Assembly: GCA_019312985.1 (NCBI GenBank)
Contig: JAFDCC010000287.1
Span: 1-6,253 of the forward strand
Length of the DNA stretch: 6,253 bases
Reading direction: 5' to 3'
DNA from: Deltaproteobacteria bacterium
GTDB taxonomy: Bacteria > Desulfobacterota > Desulfobulbia > Desulfobulbales > BM004
Part shown: positions 1 to 6,253 of the stretch, in pieces
How the letters are laid out: every line of letters begins with the position of its first letter
Position numbering within the stretch: position 1 is the stretch's first letter
Program-made: the position numbers and the translations under genes
The notes under the pieces: generated by a model
The model's input: only the letters and a program-made list of their open reading frames with translations
Told to the model about the DNA's origin: nothing
The model's database searches: none

Positions 1-3324
<3,324 letters not shown>

Positions 3325-3387
3325 AATTAGGACCGCTTTTCTGTTTGTTGCGGTAGACGTCCGGCCTTTCCAGGGTGCGCCGCTCAT

Positions 3388-3410
3388 AAAAAATCAATTA
3401 AAAAAATCAA
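3388..3410. repeat. Tandem A-tract repeat, AAAAAATCAA twice
   Basis: The 10-base unit AAAAAATCAA occurs at 3388-3397 and again at 3401-3410, a 13-bp period, just upstream of the promoter candidate for the outer-membrane protein gene. The stretch is very A-rich inside a GC-rich region. It may be curved DNA, and the second copy overlaps the IHF-like site. Repetition is directly visible; any function is inferred. Confidence 0.5.
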
Positions 3411-3417
3411 GGAGTTG
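3405..3417 (+). promoter_or_regulatory. Candidate IHF binding site
   Basis: AATCAAGGAGTTG matches the enterobacterial IHF consensus WATCAANNNNTTR at every defined position. An A-tract lies on the 5' side, where strong E. coli IHF sites often carry one. It ends 13 bp before the TTGACA box at 3431, about 55 bp upstream of the inferred transcription start. That is a suitable place for DNA bending in support of an upstream activator. The match is direct; the function, and whether this host's IHF uses the same consensus, are inferred. Confidence 0.45.
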
Positions 3418-3430
3418 GTCTAAATTGCAT

Positions 3431-3460
3431 TTGACATTGCGCCGCTATCTCTGGTAGTAG
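3431..3460 (+). promoter_or_regulatory. Candidate sigma-70 promoter of the FadL-like gene
   Basis: A perfect -35 box TTGACA (3431-3436) is followed after 18 bp by TAGTAG (3455-3460). That is a poor -10 box matching only three of six bases, but TGG directly before it gives an extended -10 (TGn). Transcription would start near 3467, leaving a leader of roughly 73 nt. A strong -35 with a weak -10 would fit an activator-dependent promoter. The -35 is convincing; the -10 choice is uncertain. Confidence 0.4.
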
Positions 3461-3484
3461 CTTCTAGGAAGACAGGTAGAACCA

Positions 3485-3507
3485 CGATACGGCACCAGCA
3501 CGTATCG
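3485..3507 (+). promoter_or_regulatory. Perfect inverted repeat (hairpin) in the 5' leader
   Basis: CGATACG (3485-3491) and CGTATCG (3501-3507) are exact reverse complements separated by nine bases. They lie downstream of the promoter candidate and 16 bp upstream of the Shine-Dalgarno sequence. In RNA they would form a 7-bp stem with a 9-nt loop, and no U-tract follows, so it is not an intrinsic terminator. It could stabilise the mRNA 5' end, be bound by a regulator, or be a DNA operator. The role is unknown. Confidence 0.5.
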
Positions 3508-3539
3508 CATGCAAAAAACAACGAGGAGGAAGGAAGAGT

Positions 3540-4724
3540 ATGAAAAAGATTTTGATTTGTGCCGGGGGATTGGCCTTGTCATGCGGGCTGGCGGCATCTG
3601 CATTTGCCGGGGCAATCGACAACAAGACCAACTGGAGCGCCGAGTACATCAGGACGCTGAACCGCAACGCGGCCACCGACTTTGCCGACATCGCCGCCTA
3701 CAACCCGGCCGGCACGGTGAAATTGCACAAGGGCTTTACGGTGAACGGTTCCGTCCAGTACCTGGCAAAGGACTACAAGAACGTCATAAACGGCACCGAT
3801 TTCGAGTCCGATGAGCCATCCTTCATCCCCGGTATTTTCGGTGTTTACAACACGGGAAAATGGGCCCTTTTCGCGGTATTCTCCAATTATGGCGGAGGAG
3901 GAAAGGTTGATTACAGTGACGGTAATTTTAGAACACTTGCCGCAGGAGCGAAAAGTCTTGAAGCGGAAAGCCACTACTTGGGATACTCGTTTGGGGGCGC
4001 CTTCAGCATCAATGAAATGATTTCAGTTTCCGTGGCAGCCAGATATATAGATGCTCTTAAAAACCTAAAAGTGGTTGTTCCAATTTCTGCTACTGCGACA
4101 ACTCAAGTTGAATATGATGATGAGGCAGATGGCTGGGGTGCAGTCTTTGGAGTCAACATTGCCCCCAATGAAATGTTGAACATAGGCATTCGCTATGAAA
4201 CTCAAACAGACCTTGGCTTTAAAACAAAGGTAAAAAAAGATGACTTCACTCTTTTGCCAGGCTTTGGTGTTATTGATGGACAGAAAGTAAACCGTAATCT
4301 CCCCTCCCTGCTGGGACTCGGAGCTTCCTACCATATTTCACCGCAGCTGCGGGCAGAGGCCAACCTCACCTATTACTTCAACCAAGATGCCGACTGGGGC
4401 GGTGCCGAAGACCTGTTTAACACCGGCTACGACGTGGGCATTACCCTGGAGTACCGCTTTAACGACAAACTTCTTGGCAGCATAGGCTACCTCTACACCG
4501 AGCTGGGCGCGGACCCGGAAAACATGCTGCCGGAGAACCCGGAGCTTAACGCCAACACCCTTGGCGCCGGCGTTGCCTACTCCTTCAGCGAGAAGCTGCA
4601 CGGCAACTTTTCCATCGGCAACAGTTTTTACCTCAGTGATGACTTCAAGCCAAATGCAGTGACGAAGGTTGAATACGAAAAAAATATCTTCTTCCTCGCC
4701 CTCGGCGTCGAGTACCGGTTCTAA
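3540..4724 (+). CDS. FadL/OMPP1-family outer-membrane beta-barrel protein
   Basis: This 394-residue protein resembles the FadL/TodX/OMPP1 family, outer-membrane channels for long-chain fatty acids, aromatics or other hydrophobic compounds. It has a signal peptide (K2, K3, hydrophobic core, probable cleavage after A23 in ASAFA-GA). An N-terminal hatch-like segment carries the family's NPA motif (YNPAGT, residues 54-59). LPSLLGLGASY (254-264) is family-like, strand-like segments alternate through the rest, and the C terminus YRF ends in the aromatic residue typical of BAM-assembled barrels. The length is slightly below E. coli FadL. The start is supported by AGGAGGA at 3524-3530, nine bases before the ATG, and by the signal peptide. 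Codon usage in residues about 116-252 differs sharply from both ends, suggesting a recombinant centre. A strong terminator follows. The substrate cannot be read from the sequence, and the gene has no metabolic neighbours here. Confidence 0.88.
   Translation: MKKILICAGGLALSCGLAASAFAGAIDNKTNWSAEYIRTLNRNAATDFADIAAYNPAGTVKLHKGFTVNGSVQYLAKDYKNVINGTDFESDEPSFIPGIFGVYNTGKWALFAVFSNYGGGGKVDYSDGNFRTLAAGAKSLEAESHYLGYSFGGAFSINEMISVSVAARYIDALKNLKVVVPISATATTQVEYDDEADGWGAVFGVNIAPNEMLNIGIRYETQTDLGFKTKVKKDDFTLLPGFGVIDGQKVNRNLPSLLGLGASYHISPQLRAEANLTYYFNQDADWGGAEDLFNTGYDVGITLEYRFNDKLLGSIGYLYTELGADPENMLPENPELNANTLGAGVAYSFSEKLHGNFSIGNSFYLSDDFKPNAVTKVEYEKNIFFLALGVEYRF
3885..4295 (+). other. AT-rich, foreign-codon segment inside the FadL-like gene
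   Basis: By hand count, third-position G+C is 53/61 codons (87%) at 3600-3782, 28/92 (30%) at 4020-4295 and 60/73 (82%) at 4389-4607. Overall G+C is about 43% for 3901-4260, against about 63% for 3601-3720 and 59% for 4381-4620. The segment uses AGA, ATA, CTA and many A/T-ending codons that are rare in the neighbouring mfd. The reading frame is intact throughout. The left edge is gradual (about 3840-3890); the right edge lies near 4296. The composition step is observed; acquisition of the middle part by homologous exchange is inferred. Confidence 0.75.
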
Positions 4725-4748
4725 GAGACCCTTTACCAGCAAAAGCAC

Positions 4749-4782
4749 AAAAAAGCCCCGGCGATTTTGCCGGGGCTTTTTT
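4749..4782. terminator. Bidirectional intrinsic terminator between convergent genes
   Basis: AGCCCCGGC (4754-4762) pairs perfectly with GCCGGGGCT (4769-4777) around a GATTTT loop. Six A (4749-4754) flank it on the left and six T (4777-4782) on the right. It therefore reads as a GC-rich hairpin with a U-tract on both strands. It would end the FadL-like transcript from the left and the tRNA-Pro transcript from the right. Confidence 0.93.
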
Positions 4783-4835
4783 ATGTTGTATCTCCCACTC
4801 CCGCAAAGGGGAGTAGCACATATCTCAAAAAACAA

Positions 4836-4913
4836 TGGTCGGGGCGGCAGGATTTGAACCTGCGACCTCCTGATCCCAAGGCAGGCGCGCTAACCAGGCT
4901 GCGCCACGCCCCG
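4836..4913 (-). tRNA. tRNA-Pro (anticodon UGG)
   Basis: Read on the minus strand, this folds as a complete 78-nt tRNA with encoded CCA. It has acceptor stem CGGGGCG/CGCCCCG, discriminator A73 and the C1-G72 pair typical of proline tRNAs. The D arm is GCGC/GCGC, and the T arm is GCAGG-TTCAAAT-CCTGC. The anticodon loop is CTTGGGA with TGG at 4878-4876 and G37 after it, as usual for tRNA-Pro, which reads CCN codons. The innermost anticodon-stem pair (31-39) is a C-U mismatch, where proline tRNAs usually have C-G. Transcripts would run leftward into the terminator at 4749-4782. Confidence 0.96.
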
Positions 4914-4941
4914 ACCCGCACAGGGGTGTCAAAGACCAAAT

Positions 4942-4971
4942 TTAGTACCATCCGGGACTGTTTGGCGTCAA
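4942..4971 (-). promoter_or_regulatory. Candidate promoter of tRNA-Pro
   Basis: On the minus strand, TTGACG (4971-4966) is followed after 18 bp by TACTAA (4947-4942). Transcription would start around 4935, about 22 nt before the mature tRNA 5' end. The -35 matches five of six consensus bases, while the -10 is weak. Position and orientation fit, but no start site is proven. Confidence 0.45.
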
Positions 4972-5026
4972 GGAAAAAGGTTGAACTCGGCAGGAAAAAG
5001 ATTTAGATTTCTTTGCTGTCAGGGTA

Positions 5027-5057
5027 TTGACGAAGTGCGGTTTTTATACTATAGAAT
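5027..5057 (+). promoter_or_regulatory. Candidate promoter of tRNA-Asn
   Basis: TTGACG (5027-5032) is followed after 17 bp by TATAGA (5050-5055), with TAGAAT two bases further on as an alternative -10. The sequence just after it is GC-containing (CCGCTTTCGC), like the discriminator of growth-regulated stable-RNA promoters. The start would be near 5062, a leader of about 13 nt before the tRNA. Stringent control is only inferred. Confidence 0.55.
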
Positions 5058-5074
5058 CCGCTTTCGCTTACTGT

Positions 5075-5150
5075 TCCTCGGTAGCTCAGTTGGTAGAGCA
5101 GGTGGCTGTTAACCACCCTGTCGCTGGTTCGAGTCCGGCCCGGGGAGCCA
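5075..5150 (+). tRNA. tRNA-Asn (anticodon GUU)
   Basis: This 76-nt sequence folds as a standard tRNA with encoded CCA. The acceptor stem is TCCTCGG/CCGGGGA with one T-G wobble, and the discriminator is G73. The D arm is GCTC/GAGC. The anticodon stem is GGTGG/CCACC around CTGTTAA, with GTT at 5108-5110. The T arm is GCTGG-TTCGAGT-CCGGC. It decodes AAC and AAU. The gene is divergent from tRNA-Pro and has its own promoter candidate and terminator, so it is probably transcribed alone. Confidence 0.97.
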
Positions 5151-5158
5151 GAAAATTC

Positions 5159-5192
5159 AAGGGACCAGGTGTTATGCCTGGCCCCTTTTTTT
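5159..5192 (+). terminator. Intrinsic terminator after tRNA-Asn
   Basis: GGGACCAGG (5161-5169) pairs with CCTGGCCCC (5177-5185) around a 7-nt loop, with one A-C mismatch, and is followed by seven T (5186-5192). It begins 10 bp after the tRNA CCA end. On the minus strand the mismatch becomes a G-U wobble, so the stem is slightly better, but only a poor T-tract follows. It may give partial termination for the convergent membrane-protein gene, which has no other visible terminator. Confidence 0.85.
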
Positions 5193-5265
5193 GTGCAATC
5201 CCTGCTGCAAGCCTAATGGCCCGGAAAACCCCTCCCGCAGGCCCTCTACCCCGCCGCCCCGCCTA

Positions 5266-6253
5266 TTAGCAGGTAGCCTTGCGCACGTGTTCGCTGTAGC
5301 TTTTGCGGTAAATTTCTGCCAGGGAAAGGAACATGGTGACAATGAGAGGGCCGTAAATGATCCCAAGAACGCCGTAGACGCTGAGGCCGCCGAGGATCGA
5401 GAGGAAGACGAGAAGGGTGTGCATCTTGACCCGTTCCCCCACCATCCACGGCTTGAGCAGGTATTCCACGGAAAAGGAAAGGGTGGCGTAGAAAAAGAGC
5501 ATGAAGACGGCAAGGCCTGCACTTCCCTTCAGAAAGAGAACGAGGGCAGCCGGCACCAGGACGAGGCCGATGCCGACGATTGGGAGAAAGGCGAGAATTG
5601 CCATGATGCCGCCCCAGAGGATGGGGGACCCGATGCCGAAGAAAAAGAACACGGCGCCGCCCAGAAAACCCTGAAGCAGCCCGCACAGGCCGTTGCCGAC
5701 AAGAACCGCCTTGGCAATCTCCTCGAAGCGCCGGAACAGCTGGCGCTCCTGCTGGTCCGGCAGCGGCGAAAGATCGAGGATGTAGCTGAAAAAGCTCTCC
5801 TGGTCGATGAGGAGGAAAAAGATAACGACGATCATCATGAAGAAGCTGAAGACAAAGTTCATGATATTGGCGGCCCAGAAGCTCGCCTGGTTGTAAAGAA
5901 AGAGGCCGGCGGTCTTGCCGAGCTCGGAAAAGGATGCCGTCAACCTTTCAGGGTGCAGCTCCACCCCGAAGCCGGCAAACAGCTCCTTGAGCTTGATGAC
6001 GGTGACATTCTCCTCCAGCAGCTGCTGCATCAGGAGGGCGAGGTTCTTCCCCTTTATTAATGGATAGAGGCCGAGAAGCTCGCGGGATAAAGCAAGGACA
6101 AAGAGGGTGAGCGGCACAAAGACCACGATGACAATGAGCCCGCAGGTCACCAGGGAGGAAAACTGGCCGGAAAATTTGAACCGCTCGTGCAGCAGCCTGA
6201 AAACCGGCTGAAAAAGGCCGGCAAGGAGAAAGGAGAGGATGAGGATGGAGAAA
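5266..6253 (-). CDS. AI-2E/PerM-family transporter (5' end outside window)
   Basis: This is an integral inner-membrane protein of the AI-2E transporter family (PF01594, which includes TqsA and PerM). Members have been linked to autoinducer-2 export or Na+/H+ antiport; the substrate here is unknown. The frame runs open to the right edge, giving 328 visible residues; about 20-40 are probably missing. Counting from the edge, hydrophobic helices lie near 1-14 and 35-54, followed by a less hydrophobic stretch. The family segment FFLLIDQESFF then precedes a re-entrant and helical block containing PILWGGIMAILAFLPIVG. The conserved end is YLLKPWMVGERVKMHTLLVF, then GVLGIIYGPL. The protein ends in a short charged tail, with the TAA stop at 5268-5266. 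A GTG at 6150-6148 could be mistaken for the start, but a family-like helix and basic loop (QPVFRLLHERF) precede it. The gene is convergent with tRNA-Asn. Confidence 0.9.
   Translation of the reverse strand, partial: FSILILSFLLAGLFQPVFRLLHERFKFSGQFSSLVTCGLIVIVVFVPLTLFVLALSRELLGLYPLIKGKNLALLMQQLLEENVTVIKLKELFAGFGVELHPERLTASFSELGKTAGLFLYNQASFWAANIMNFVFSFFMMIVVIFFLLIDQESFFSYILDLSPLPDQQERQLFRRFEEIAKAVLVGNGLCGLLQGFLGGAVFFFFGIGSPILWGGIMAILAFLPIVGIGLVLVPAALVLFLKGSAGLAVFMLFFYATLSFSVEYLLKPWMVGERVKMHTLLVFLSILGGLSVYGVLGIIYGPLIVTMFLSLAEIYRKSYSEHVRKATC

Noticed and set aside
3332..3354. Possible hairpin ACCGC/GCGGT just after the mfd stop as a terminator
   Set aside because: The stem is only 5 bp with a 13-nt loop and no U-tract follows it. 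I see no convincing mfd terminator.
3416..3430. Sigma-54-like TTGG...TTGC upstream of the FadL-like gene
   Set aside because: GG and GC are separated by 8 bases rather than the required 10, and the -24 half lacks the TGGCAC core.
4797..4814. Small inverted repeat ACTCCC-N6-GGGAGT between tRNA-Pro and its terminator
   Set aside because: Six base pairs are easily found by chance; no U-tract or known processing signal is attached.
4767..5006. Small plus-strand frame containing RQDLNLRPPDPKAGALTRL
   Set aside because: This peptide is the well-known false translation of the antisense strand of a tRNA gene, here tRNA-Pro.
4836..5192. tRNA genes as an integration hotspot
   Set aside because: No integrase, no duplicated tRNA 3' end and no composition break are visible beside either tRNA, so no att site can be called.
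5027..5269. Small plus-strand frame containing SSVAQLVEQVAVNHPVAGSS
   Set aside because: It is the typical false translation of a tRNA, here tRNA-Asn, and spans its promoter and terminator.
5191..6060. Plus-strand open frame (289 codons) opposite the AI-2E/PerM gene
   Set aside because: Its translation is an unnatural E/D/K/H-rich string mirroring the hydrophobic codons of the real gene, and it starts inside the tRNA-Asn terminator.
6148..6150. GTG as the start of the AI-2E/PerM protein
   Set aside because: The frame stays open upstream to the window edge and encodes a family-like membrane helix and basic loop, so the true start lies outside.

Overview
This window looks like an ordinary, GC-rich stretch of a Gram-negative bacterial chromosome. 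The outer-membrane protein, the sequence character of Mfd and the high G+C at third codon positions suggest Desulfobacterota (the former Deltaproteobacteria, Desulfobulbales- or Desulfuromonadales-like). That assignment is an impression from protein style and was not tested by a search.

Layout: (1) Positions 1-3324, plus strand, hold nearly all of mfd, the transcription-repair coupling factor, missing about 70 N-terminal residues at the left edge. (2) Positions 3325-3539 are an intergenic control region with an exact match to the IHF consensus, a TTGACA -35 box with a weak extended -10, a perfect 7-bp hairpin in the presumed leader and a strong ribosome binding site. (3) Positions 3540-4724, plus strand, encode a complete FadL/OMPP1-type outer-membrane beta-barrel protein. 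(4) A symmetric terminator at 4749-4782 lies between this gene and a convergent tRNA-Pro(UGG) gene on the minus strand (4836-4913). (5) tRNA-Asn(GUU) lies on the plus strand (5075-5150), divergent from tRNA-Pro, with a shared 161-bp spacer that carries two promoter candidates; it ends in its own terminator. (6) From 5266 to the right edge, minus strand, is an AI-2E/PerM-family (PF01594) membrane protein whose N terminus is outside the window.

The genes do not form an obvious pathway: a DNA-repair factor, a surface channel, two translation genes and a membrane transporter each appear to have their own control signals. I see no defence system, mobile element, CRISPR array or unknown multi-gene system. 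The most notable signal is a sharp change of codon usage inside the FadL-like gene. By hand count, third-position G+C is about 87% near the N terminus, about 30% in the middle and about 82% toward the C terminus, which suggests that the central part of this surface protein was exchanged by recombination. Next in interest are the IHF-like site and the leader hairpin upstream of the same gene.
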